From: Streptomyces boluensis | GTDB lineage: Bacteria > Actinomycetota > Actinomycetes > Streptomycetales > Streptomycetaceae | DNA: 64,000 nucleotides | Reading direction: 5' to 3' | Assembly: GCF_009908195.1 (NCBI RefSeq) | Contig: NZ_JAAAHS010000002.1 | Coordinates: 24,725-88,724 of the forward strand | Part shown: positions 52,117-60,153 of the stretch, piece by piece | Position numbering within the stretch: the first letter of the stretch is position 1 | How the letters are laid out: each line of letters opens with the position of its first letter | Notes under the pieces: generated by a model | Told to the model about the DNA's origin: nothing | What the model saw: only the letters and a program-made list of their open reading frames with translations | Databases searched by the model: none | Made by a program: the position numbers and the translations under genes

Positions 52117-52206
52117 ATCCAGCCTGCCCAAATCAGCCCGTCCGGCGCTTGAGGACGAGGCCGGAGGCCGATGGGAGCGGGGTCTGGGGCGGCAGCCCCA
52201 GGGGAC
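52117..52206. repeat. Streptomyces-type intergenic repeat element
   Basis: The 197-bp gap between the CysE-like and second CysK-like genes holds a block beginning near AGCCTGCCCAAAT, with CGTCCGGCGCTTGAGGACGA and ending in a stem at 52184-52201 (CTGGGGC / GCCCCAG). I recognise this as a short intergenic element scattered many times in Streptomyces chromosomes. It interrupts an otherwise tight operon and may terminate or attenuate transcription. Confidence 0.65.
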
Positions 52207-52272
52207 CGAGCCCCCGACAACAGCGCGATACGTGCAACGTAAAGCCCCACCCCGCCCCCGAAAGGAACCCGT

Positions 52273-53214
52273 ATGACGGCCCCTTCGACCGTACGCCGTG
52301 TCGTCGACGCCATCGACGAGCTGATCGGCCACACCCCCATGATCCGGCTCGACCTCGACGGCGCCCGCGAGGACGTGCGGGTGATCGCCAAGCTGGAAGG
52401 GGCGAACCCGTACTCCAGCAGCAAGGACCGGGCCGCGATCTACATGCTGCGCCGGGCCGAGGAGCGCGGGCAGCTGCGGCCGGGCGCCACCGTGGTGGAG
52501 GCGACCTCCGGCAACACCGGCATCGCGCTCGCCGCGCTCGCCACGGTCCGCGGCTACCGGTGCGTGGTGGTGCTGCCCGACACGGCGACACCCGAACGCC
52601 TGGGCCTGCTCCGCGCGTTGGGCGCCGAAGTGGTGCAGACGCCGGGCGCCGACGGCTTCGCCGCGGCCATCACCCGCGCCGAGGAGATCGAGCGCGGCAC
52701 CCACGACGCCTGGTACATGCGCCAGCACGAGAACCCCGACAACGTCCGCGCCCACTACGAGACGACCGGACCGGAGATCTGGGCCGACACCGACGGCCAG
52801 GTGGACGTCCTGGTCGCCGGGGTCGGCACGGGCGGCACGCTGAGCGGCGCGGGCCGCTACCTCAAGGAGCGCAACCCCGCCCTCGAGGTGGTGGCGGTGG
52901 AGCCGGAGGGCTCCCCGGTGCTGTCCCGCGGGTACGGCGGCCAGCACCGCATCCCCGGCCTCAACGGCGGCTTCGTCAACCCCACCACAAACGAGGCACT
53001 GATCGACCGCGTGGTGACCTGCTCGGACGACGCGGCCTTCGAGTCGGCGCACCGACTGCTGCGCCGCCAGGGCCTGTTCGTCGGCCTGTCCTCGGGCGCG
53101 GCCGCGTACGGGGCGTCCGTGCTCGCCGGCGACCCGGCGTACGCGGGCCGGACCATCGTGACGGTCCTGCCGGACACCGGTGAGCGCTACGTCAGCATCT
53201 GGAACGAGAGGTGA
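52273..53214 (+). CDS. PLP-dependent cysteine-synthase-like enzyme (second copy)
   Basis: 313 residues. Schiff-base lysine in NPYSSSKDRAA; the substrate loop is the canonical TSGNTG; the phosphate loop is GVGTGGTLSG. It is nearer to ordinary CysK/CBS-like enzymes than the first copy but lies in a biosynthetic operon, 8 bp before the third ligase. O-acetylserine from the CysE-like gene upstream is the probable substrate. ATG 52273 follows GAAAGGAA. Having two different copies suggests either two successive beta-replacement or elimination reactions, or one enzyme per nucleophile. Confidence 0.9.
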   Translation: MTAPSTVRRVVDAIDELIGHTPMIRLDLDGAREDVRVIAKLEGANPYSSSKDRAAIYMLRRAEERGQLRPGATVVEATSGNTGIALAALATVRGYRCVVVLPDTATPERLGLLRALGAEVVQTPGADGFAAAITRAEEIERGTHDAWYMRQHENPDNVRAHYETTGPEIWADTDGQVDVLVAGVGTGGTLSGAGRYLKERNPALEVVAVEPEGSPVLSRGYGGQHRIPGLNGGFVNPTTNEALIDRVVTCSDDAAFESAHRLLRRQGLFVGLSSGAAAYGASVLAGDPAYAGRTIVTVLPDTGERYVSIWNER

Positions 53215-53221
53215 CCCGCCC

Positions 53222-54454
53222 ATGACCACGTTGATCCTGCACCGGGGTCCGCTGCACGCCAACCCGTACCACGCGTGGCTCGACGGCCACGACGGCAAAC
53301 TGGTGCTCCTCGGCTCGTCCGAGCAACTCGCCGTACACGGGGAGGAGTTGCCGCGCGAGGCGCCCTATCTGCACGCCGAGACGGTGCCCGACTACGACAC
53401 CGGCCCGCTGGTCGCCGAGCGCGCCGCGGCGCTGATCGAGGAGTACGGCGTCACCGACCTGGTGGCGTGCACGGAGTACGACATCGAGCGCGCCGCCGAG
53501 CTGCGGGAGCGATTCGGGCTGCCGGGTCAGCGGCCGGACTCGGCCGTGCCGTACCGCGACAAGTGGGAGATGAAGCAGGCCGCGACGCGGGCGGGCGTCC
53601 CCGTGGCGCGGCACGCCCTGCTGCGCACCGGGCAGGACCTGACGGACTTCGTGGCCCGCGAGGGACTGCCCGCGGTGGTGAAGCCGCGGCGCGGCTGGGG
53701 CTCGGTGGGCGTGGCGTTCCTGCGCACCCCCGCGGATGTCGCCGACTGGCTGGCCGAGGCCGCGCTGACCGACGCGTCCGGGGAGCCGGGCTGGCTGGTG
53801 GAGTGCTTCGTCGACGGGGTGATGTGCCACGTCGACGGGGCCGTGGCGGGCGGGCGCACCGTGTCGGTCTGGCCCTCCCAGTACACGTACGCCCTGGCGG
53901 ACTTCCGGGACCGGGGCGGCCGGGTGGACATCGCCCTGGACGCCGCGGACCCGCTGACGCACCGTCTGAACGCCTTCGGCGAGCAGGTCCTGAAGGCCCT
54001 CGGCGGCCCCGCCGACTTCGCCTTCCACATCGAGGTGTTCGTCACCCCGGACGGCGAGCTCGTGCTGTGCGAGGCGGCCTGCCGAGCGGGTGGGGCGGGC
54101 GTGCGGGACGTGCAGCAGGCCATGTTCGGCGTGGATGTGGCGGCGCTGCCGGTGCGCTCCCAACTCGGGCTTCCCGTCGGCTTCGACGGCCCGGTGACCC
54201 CGCCGAAGGTGGCCGGCCAGCTGCTGTTCATGATGCGCCCCGGCACCCTGCGCGCCCTGCCCGAGCCGGCCACCGCACCTGCGGGCATCTACAAGCGGAA
54301 GTATTACGCGGAGGTGGGCGACAAGCTGAACGAGTCGACGTTCTCCGGGGACTTCCTCGCCGCGTTCGTGGTGGAGGGCACCGACCGGGCGGACTGCGAG
54401 CGGCGGATCGGGGAGGTGAAGCGCTGGTTCCTGGAGGGTCTGGAGGTCGGCTGA
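53222..54454 (+). CDS. ATP-grasp ligase, third copy
   Basis: 410 residues. The glycine-rich loop is AVVKPRRGWGSVGVAF, the hinge WLVECFVDGVMCHVDG, and the metal region VLCEAACRAGGAGV (ExxxR form, as in some L-amino-acid ligases). It has diverged well from the first two copies, and its N-terminal domain starts differently (MTTLILHRGPLHANPYH). ATG 53222 lies 8 bp after the CysK-like stop with GAGAGG upstream. It ends the operon at a strong bidirectional hairpin. A third ligase would allow a tripeptide, or activation of a non-amino-acid acyl group. Confidence 0.85.
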   Translation: MTTLILHRGPLHANPYHAWLDGHDGKLVLLGSSEQLAVHGEELPREAPYLHAETVPDYDTGPLVAERAAALIEEYGVTDLVACTEYDIERAAELRERFGLPGQRPDSAVPYRDKWEMKQAATRAGVPVARHALLRTGQDLTDFVAREGLPAVVKPRRGWGSVGVAFLRTPADVADWLAEAALTDASGEPGWLVECFVDGVMCHVDGAVAGGRTVSVWPSQYTYALADFRDRGGRVDIALDAADPLTHRLNAFGEQVLKALGGPADFAFHIEVFVTPDGELVLCEAACRAGGAGVRDVQQAMFGVDVAALPVRSQLGLPVGFDGPVTPPKVAGQLLFMMRPGTLRALPEPATAPAGIYKRKYYAEVGDKLNESTFSGDFLAAFVVEGTDRADCERRIGEVKRWFLEGLEVG

Positions 54455-54469
54455 CGGGCGGGGCACCGC

Positions 54470-54503
54470 GGCCGTCCGCCCCCTCGTGAGGGGACGGACG
54501 GCC
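54470..54503. terminator. Bidirectional hairpin terminator
   Basis: A 16-bp stem with one mismatch (54470-54485 / 54488-54503) lies between the convergent third ligase and SgcJ-like genes. Confidence 0.8.
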
Positions 54504-54532
54504 GGCAGCTCCGCGGGTGTTCCGCGCCGTGC

Positions 54533-54946
54533 TCAGGCGCCCGCTCGCGGGGTGTTCTGGTAGGCGGTGATGCGCCATCCCCCGTCCTGCTCGGCGAGGA
54601 CCCAGGTCGCGCGGATCGCACGCTCCGGGGCGACCTGCTCCTCGCCGGGAGCGATGACCCCGCCCTCGGTGACGAGGATGGCGACCTCGCCGCCGACGAC
54701 CTTGGCGTCGATGGGGGTGCCGGTGACCTTGGTGCCGCGGTACGGGCCCGCGTAGCCCGCGCGCATCAGCTCCCGGATCGCTTCCTTGCCCTTGGCGTAG
54801 ATGTCGCCGGGCAGGATCAGGGTGGCGTCCTCGGTGAAGAGTTCGGCGAACGCGTCGGCGTCGTTGTCGGCCCACGCCGCGACGACGAGCTGCGGCAGCG
54901 CCTGCGGCTCGGTGGCCTGCGGGGCGGCTGCGGTGGCCTGGGACAT
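54533..54946 (-). CDS. SgcJ/EcaC-like NTF2-fold protein (SnoaL/DUF4440 type)
   Basis: 137 residues: one NTF2-like cone with the family pattern VVAAWADNDADAFAELFTEDATLILPGD, then AIRATWVLAEQDGGWRITAYQN. Proteins of this group are found in enediyne clusters (SgcJ), where they act with the polyketide synthase, and in many unrelated settings. ATG 54946 follows GAGAGGAA. It is the last gene of the minus-strand operon led from the right edge, 82 bp after the aminomutase. Family membership is broad, so enediyne involvement is only suggested. Confidence 0.8.
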   Translation of the reverse strand: MSQATAAAPQATEPQALPQLVVAAWADNDADAFAELFTEDATLILPGDIYAKGKEAIRELMRAGYAGPYRGTKVTGTPIDAKVVGGEVAILVTEGGVIAPGEEQVAPERAIRATWVLAEQDGGWRITAYQNTPRAGA

Positions 54947-55028
54947 GGTGGTTCCTCTCGCTCACTGGTGGCGTGCTGTGGGCGGCCGTCGCCGCGGGTC
55001 GGCTGCGGCGACGGCCGGGGCGGGGCGG

Positions 55029-56663
55029 TCAGATCAGGGCGCTGCCGGACTGGCGCTCCACGGCGTGGACGAAGGCGCCCTGGGACACGGCGGTGGCGAT
55101 CACCTCGATGTCGTCGGACATGTAGCGGTCCTTGTCCAGGGTGGGGACGAACGAACGCACCAGGTCGTAGGTGGCCTTGGCGGCAGGGCTGAGGCCCGCG
55201 TAGCGGCCGGAGATGTCCACGGCCTGCGCGGCGGCGAGGAACTCCACCGCGAGGATGCGGCTGTTGTTCTGCAGTACGCGACGGGCGTTGCGCGTGGCGA
55301 TCAGGCCCATGCTGACGACGTCCTGGTTGTCGCCGTTGGACGGCACGGACTGGGTGCTGGCCGGGGCGATGGTGCGGTTCTCGGCGACGAGCGCCGTCGC
55401 CGGGTACTGCGCCCCCGCGAAGCCGCTGTTGAGGCCGGGCTCGCCGGCGACGAGGAACTCGGGCAGGCCGTAGCTGAGGTGGCGGTTCAGGACCCGGTTG
55501 GTCTGGCGCTCGGACAGCACGCCGAGCTGGGTGAGCGCGATCGTGACGAAGTCCATGGCGAACGCGATCGGCTGGCCGTGGAAGTTCGCGCCGTGGAAGA
55601 TCTCCTGGCCCTCGAAGAACAGCGGGTTGTCGTTGGCGGAGTTGAGCTCGATGTCCAGCTTGTTCTCCGCGTGGTACAGGGTGTCGCGGACGGCGCCGAG
55701 GATCTGCGGGATGGCGCGCAGCGAGTACGCCTTCTGCAGGTAGATCTCACTGCGCTCGACGTCCTTCTCGCCGGACTTGCTCGCCTGGACCTGCCGGCGC
55801 AACTCCATGTGCTCGACGGTGAGTTCACTGCCGTTCATCAGGGCCCGCATGTTGGCGGCCGTGTCGATCTGGCCGCGGTGCGGGCGGGCGATGTCGTGGC
55901 CCTCGGCCAGGAACGGGCTGGTGGAGCCCTGGAGGGTCTCGATGAGCAGGGCGGTGACGATCTCGTGCTGGCGCACCTGCTCCAGGGCACGGCTGACGAC
56001 GAGCGAGCCGACGCCGGTCATCCCCGAGGTGCCGTTGATCAGCGCGAGGCCCTCCTTGAAGCGCAGTTCGAGCGGCTCGATGCCACGCTCACGCAGCACC
56101 GACCCGGTCGGCACCCGCTTGCCGTCGCTCAGCACATAGCCCTCACCGATGACCGTGGAGGCGATGGCCGAGAGCGTGGCGAGGTCACCGCTCGCGCCGA
56201 GCGAACCGATCTCGGGGATGGCCGGGGTGATGCCCTCGTTGAGGTAGAGCGCGAGCCGCTCGATGACCTCGGGGCGCACCGCGGAGTGGCCCTTGGCGAG
56301 GGCGTTCAGCCGGGCGGAGACGATGGCGCGGGCCTCGTCCTCGGCGAACATCGGGCCGACGCCCGCGCTGTGGCTCCGTACCAGGTTGGTCTGCAGCTCC
56401 ACCTCCTTGGAGGTGTCCACCTGCATGTAGATCATCTCGCCGTAGCCGGTGGTGACGCCGTAGATGGGGATGTTCTGCTGGGCGATGTCCTCGAACATCT
56501 CACGGCTGGCCGTCACCTTGGCCAGGGCCGACGGAGCGATCTCACAAGGAGCCCGGTCCTCGGCCACGCGCCGGACGTCTGCGATCCGCAGCGTTTCGCC
56601 GTCGAAGGAAACCGGCGCTTCGGCGGTGTTGCCGGTCGGGGTCTCGGTCTCTGTCAGAGTCAC
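55029..56663 (-). CDS. MIO-dependent tyrosine 2,3-aminomutase (SgcC4-like)
   Basis: 544 residues, full length for the ammonia-lyase/aminomutase family. The Ala157-Ser-Gly triad that cyclises to the MIO cofactor lies in GSLGASGDLATLS; Tyr68 (YGVTTGYGEM) is the catalytic base. His98 in NLVRSHSAGVG is the position that selects tyrosine over phenylalanine in SgTAM and bacterial TAL. The whole chain follows SgcC4 by memory (FHGANFHGQPIAFAMDF, NRVLNRHLSYGLPEF). It converts L-tyrosine to beta-tyrosine. GTG 56663 starts 6 bp after the NRPS stop, so the NRPS that would use the product is translated just before it. A pure ammonia lyase cannot be excluded. Confidence 0.92.
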   Translation of the reverse strand: MTLTETETPTGNTAEAPVSFDGETLRIADVRRVAEDRAPCEIAPSALAKVTASREMFEDIAQQNIPIYGVTTGYGEMIYMQVDTSKEVELQTNLVRSHSAGVGPMFAEDEARAIVSARLNALAKGHSAVRPEVIERLALYLNEGITPAIPEIGSLGASGDLATLSAIASTVIGEGYVLSDGKRVPTGSVLRERGIEPLELRFKEGLALINGTSGMTGVGSLVVSRALEQVRQHEIVTALLIETLQGSTSPFLAEGHDIARPHRGQIDTAANMRALMNGSELTVEHMELRRQVQASKSGEKDVERSEIYLQKAYSLRAIPQILGAVRDTLYHAENKLDIELNSANDNPLFFEGQEIFHGANFHGQPIAFAMDFVTIALTQLGVLSERQTNRVLNRHLSYGLPEFLVAGEPGLNSGFAGAQYPATALVAENRTIAPASTQSVPSNGDNQDVVSMGLIATRNARRVLQNNSRILAVEFLAAAQAVDISGRYAGLSPAAKATYDLVRSFVPTLDKDRYMSDDIEVIATAVSQGAFVHAVERQSGSALI

Positions 56664-56669
56664 TTTCCC

Positions 56670-59600
56670 TCACTCCATCGTTTCCTTGGTGACAGCACTC
56701 ATTACGGGCCTTTCGGCATCGACCAGGTGGGCGAGGCCGGCGGGGGTCGGGTGGGCGAAGCAGACGCCCGGCGCGAGCCGTACGCCGAATCGCTCGACCA
56801 CGCGGTGGATGAGCCGGAGCAGCAGCAGGGAGTGCCCGCCCAGGGCGAAGAAGGAGTCCTGTACGCCGATGTCCTCGGTGTCCAGGAGTTCCCGCCAGAG
56901 CTCGGTCATCTCCCGCTCGGTCGGGGTGCGGGGCGCGTCGGCTCCGGCGGCGAGGCGGGCGCCCGGGTCGGGCAGCCGGCGACGGTCCACCTTGCCGGCG
57001 GCGTTGCGGGGCAGCCGTCCGTCGACGGTGACGAACATCAGAGGCAGCGTCAGACGGCCGAAGCGGGAGCGCAGTTGGGAGCGCCAGTCCTCCTTGGCGC
57101 CCAGGGCGCTGCCGTCCGGGGCACGGCGCGGCACGACGTACGTCACGAGCCGGGAGGCCAGGCCGTCCGCCCCGGGGAGCGCGGTCACGGCACACTCGGC
57201 GACCGAGTCGTGGGCGGCCAACGCCCTTTCGATCTCGGTGAGTTCGAGCCGGTTGCCGTACAGCTTGACCTGGAAGTCCTTACGTCCCCTGAACTCCAGG
57301 TCGCCGTCCCAGCGCCGCAGCCCCACGTCCCCGGTGCGGTAGCAGCCGATGCCGTCCGTGGGGAAGATCGTGCGGTCGGGCAGCGGGGCGAAGGCCGCGT
57401 CGTCCCCGTGCCGGGCGCTCAGGTAGCCCTGGGCGACGTAGGGGCTGCGGATGACGATGTCGCCGCTCACCCCGTCGGGGCAGGGCCGGCCCGCGTCGTC
57501 GAGCACGAGGACCTGGCGGCCGGGTATGGAGCGGCCGATGGGGGCGGTTCCGTGGATCGGTCCGGTGATGTCGTACCAGGTGCCGACGATGGTCTCGGTC
57601 GGCCCGTAGACATTGGCGAGCCGGGTGCGGGGCAGCGCCGTGCGCAGCCCGTCGACCAGTTCCTGTGCCAGCGCCTCCCCCATCAGCAGGACGCAGTCGA
57701 GGGCGAGCGGTGCGGCCTCGGGGGCGCGTCCGGTGAGGACCCGTACGAGTTCCCTGGCGAAGCTGGGCACGGTCTGGATGTGCGAGATCCGCTCGGCGGC
57801 GAGCCAGTCGGTGAACTTCTCGGGGTTGGCCCGCAGGTTCTCCGGCACGGGGCACAGGGTGGCGCCGGAGACGAGCGTCGCGAACGTCTCGGCCAGGGCC
57901 GGGTCGTGCTCGGGGGCCACCCACTGCGCCACGCGCATGCCGGGCCCGATGCCGAACTCCCCGGCCAGCCAGGTGGTGAACTGCGCCAGCGCGTCGTGGG
58001 TCTGCGCCACGCCCTTGGGTGTGCCGGTGGAACCCGACGTGTAGGCGAGGTAGGCCCGCCCGTTCCCGTCCGCCGGGGCGCGACGCCGGTCGCGCGGTGC
58101 CGCCGGGAGGACGGTGGCGTCGAGGGCGGTGGCGTCGAGGGCAGTGGCGTCGAGGGTCGGGCCGCGCAGTTCGTCGCGGTACCACTCGGCGAGCGGGTCG
58201 CCGTCGGGGCCGCCCGCGAGGACCAGGCAGGCGGGCCGGGCGTCGGCGAGCACGGCCCGGCCGCGTTCCCCGCTGTCGGTGGTGCCGAGCCACACCAGGT
58301 GTCCCCCGGCCGCCAGCACACCGAGCAGGGCCGCGTACTGGTCCGGGCCCGGCGGCATCCGTACCGCGACGGGCGAGCCGGCCACGGTTCCCAGGCGGCG
58401 CAGCCCGGCCGCGACGGCCTCGGCCCGGTCGGCGAGTTCGCGGTACGGGACGTCCTGGCCGCGCCAGGACACCGCGACCGTGTCGGGGGTGTCCCGGGCC
58501 CAGCGGCGGGTCAGCTCGTCGACCGGCGGACCGTCGTAGGTCCCGGCCGCGAGACGGTCGGCCTCCCGCACCCGGTCGAGCAGCAACTCCGGGGGATCCA
58601 GGGCGAGTTCGGCCACATTCCGGTCGGGGGTGCGCAGCGCCGCGTCGAGCAGGGTGCGCAGCTGGTCGAGGATTCTTCGGGCGGAGGAGGCGTCGAACAG
58701 CTCGGTGCGGTACTCAAGGGTCCCGGTGAGCTCCGGCGCGGCGGGGTCCACGGTCAGGCGCAGATCGGCGGTGGCCGCACCGTGGTGGACCGGGTACTCC
58801 CGCACCTGGGTGCCGACGAGCCGCAGCCGGGGGTCGGACCCGCTGTCGCGGCAGACGAACACCGCGTCGCCCAGCGGCATCCGGCGCGCGTCGCGGTCCG
58901 TGCGCAGGGCGCCCACCAGGTGGGCGAAGGGCAGTCCGCGGTGGCCTTCGGCCGCGCGCATCCGGCGGGCGGTGGCCGCGGTCGCGTCCTGGAAGACGGG
59001 GTGCTCGGCGAAGTCGGCGACCAGCGGCAGCAGTTCGGTGTACGGACCGACGGACCGCACCGCCTCCGCGTCGGGGCGGGTGTCGGTGGGCACGGCCACG
59101 ACCACGCGGTCCTCGTCGCCGTAGCGGCTCAGCAGTGTCTGGAAGGCGGTGAGCAGGACGGCGGCCGCGGGCACCCCGGTCCGGCGGGCGAAGCGGGTGA
59201 CGCGGGCGGCGAGCGGGGCGCCGAAGGCGAAGGGCACCACGCCGCCCGCGCACGACGGGTGCGCGGGACGTGGCCGGTCGACGGGCAGCGACAGCGGCGG
59301 CGGCACCGGCGTCAACTGCGCGGCCCACCAGTCCTGAAGCTCGCGGAAACCCGCCGTGCCCTCCTGCGCGCGGCCGGCGCGGGCGTGGTCGGCGAAGCTC
59401 GCCGGAGTGCCGGTGAGGGCCGTCGCGGCGGGTTCGCCGGCGCGTTCGGCGGCGTAGCCCGCGGCAAGCTCGGCCAGCACGGTCGCCACGGACGGCTCGT
59501 CGGCGACCGCTCGGTGCGCCACAAGCAGCAGCCGGTGCGCGGTGGCTCCCAGGCGCAGCAGGACGAGTCGGGCCAGCGGCGCCTTTGCCGGGGCGAACGG

Positions 59601-60035
59601 GCGGGCGGCGAGTTCGGCGCAGAGGCGGTCGGCGTGCTCGGCACGGCCCGGTGCGGGGGTGGTGCAGAGGTCCAGGACGATCGGCGCGGCCGTGCCGTCG
59701 GGGCCGTCCGGCTCGTCGGGGTCCCATGCGGAGATCTGCTGCACCGGGCGGCCGGCGACGTCCACGAGGGCGGTGCGGAGGGTGGCGTGGCGGCGGCGCA
59801 CCGCGCTCCAGGCGGCGTTCAGGGCCCGGACGTCGAGCTCGCCGTCGATGTGGAAGGCCCGGCACACGTGCGCGGCGGCGGCGCCTGGGACGAGTGCGTC
59901 CTGGAACCACAGGCCGTCCTGTGCCGCGGAGGTCACGGCCTGTCCGGCGGCCCGCTCGAGGGGAGCGGGCGTGCTCGTCGCTACGGTGAGTTCAGCCACG
60001 TTCACATCGTTGTCGGACCTGCATATCCGGGGCAT
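56670..60035 (-). CDS. NRPS module C*-A-T, predicted to activate beta-tyrosine
   Basis: 1121 residues. The N-terminal condensation domain (~35-450) has AHRAVADE where HHxxxDG is expected: the catalytic second His is Arg175 and the final Gly is Glu, so it is probably inactive in peptide bonding. The adenylation domain (~490-1015) is intact: AYTSGSTGTPKG (A3), NVYGPTE (A5), and Lys in NAAGKVD (A10). Reading the pocket by GrsA positions gives D-P-A-Q-L-M-V-V-G-K; SgcC1, from memory, is DPAQLMLIAK. The T domain has GGHS (Ser ~1069). The start is uncertain: ATG 60035 has little Shine-Dalgarno; GTGs near 60002 are alternatives. A 15-bp tandem repeat encodes a LDATA-type loop at ~627-641. Confidence 0.9.
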   Translation of the reverse strand: MPRICRSDNDVNVAELTVATSTPAPLERAAGQAVTSAAQDGLWFQDALVPGAAAAHVCRAFHIDGELDVRALNAAWSAVRRRHATLRTALVDVAGRPVQQISAWDPDEPDGPDGTAAPIVLDLCTTPAPGRAEHADRLCAELAARPFAPAKAPLARLVLLRLGATAHRLLLVAHRAVADEPSVATVLAELAAGYAAERAGEPAATALTGTPASFADHARAGRAQEGTAGFRELQDWWAAQLTPVPPPLSLPVDRPRPAHPSCAGGVVPFAFGAPLAARVTRFARRTGVPAAAVLLTAFQTLLSRYGDEDRVVVAVPTDTRPDAEAVRSVGPYTELLPLVADFAEHPVFQDATAATARRMRAAEGHRGLPFAHLVGALRTDRDARRMPLGDAVFVCRDSGSDPRLRLVGTQVREYPVHHGAATADLRLTVDPAAPELTGTLEYRTELFDASSARRILDQLRTLLDAALRTPDRNVAELALDPPELLLDRVREADRLAAGTYDGPPVDELTRRWARDTPDTVAVSWRGQDVPYRELADRAEAVAAGLRRLGTVAGSPVAVRMPPGPDQYAALLGVLAAGGHLVWLGTTDSGERGRAVLADARPACLVLAGGPDGDPLAEWYRDELRGPTLDATALDATALDATVLPAAPRDRRRAPADGNGRAYLAYTSGSTGTPKGVAQTHDALAQFTTWLAGEFGIGPGMRVAQWVAPEHDPALAETFATLVSGATLCPVPENLRANPEKFTDWLAAERISHIQTVPSFARELVRVLTGRAPEAAPLALDCVLLMGEALAQELVDGLRTALPRTRLANVYGPTETIVGTWYDITGPIHGTAPIGRSIPGRQVLVLDDAGRPCPDGVSGDIVIRSPYVAQGYLSARHGDDAAFAPLPDRTIFPTDGIGCYRTGDVGLRRWDGDLEFRGRKDFQVKLYGNRLELTEIERALAAHDSVAECAVTALPGADGLASRLVTYVVPRRAPDGSALGAKEDWRSQLRSRFGRLTLPLMFVTVDGRLPRNAAGKVDRRRLPDPGARLAAGADAPRTPTEREMTELWRELLDTEDIGVQDSFFALGGHSLLLLRLIHRVVERFGVRLAPGVCFAHPTPAGLAHLVDAERPVMSAVTKETME
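58113..58157. repeat. In-frame 15-bp tandem repeat, three units, within the NRPS gene
   Basis: Three nearly identical 15-base units encode the repeated pentapeptide LDATA in a surface loop just before the A3 motif. It probably varies in copy number between strains. Confidence 0.85.
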
Positions 60036-60104
60036 CTCTTGATGTGCTGCTGTCCGTCCGGTGGCTCTGAACGCCCCGTTTCCCCTGCTCAGCCAACGAG
60101 TTCA

Positions 60105-60135
60105 GGCCAGGACCGATGACACCGGTCCTGGCCTG
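60105..60135 (-). terminator. Hairpin terminator
   Basis: A 12-bp stem (60105-60116 / 60124-60135) with a 7-base loop in the gap between the flavoenzyme and NRPS genes. Confidence 0.65.
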
Positions 60136-60153
60136 TTCGCGTCCGTTCCGCCG

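Noticed and set aside
44562..53214. Primary cysteine biosynthesis locus
   Set aside because: The CysE/CysK genes are embedded in two operons with ligases, an amidotransferase and transporters, and are duplicated with an altered substrate loop.
54801..60119. 1772-codon plus-strand open frame opposite the aminomutase and NRPS
   Set aside because: No motifs and extreme Gly/Val/Arg/Gln bias; it spans two well-supported minus-strand genes, so it is an antisense shadow.
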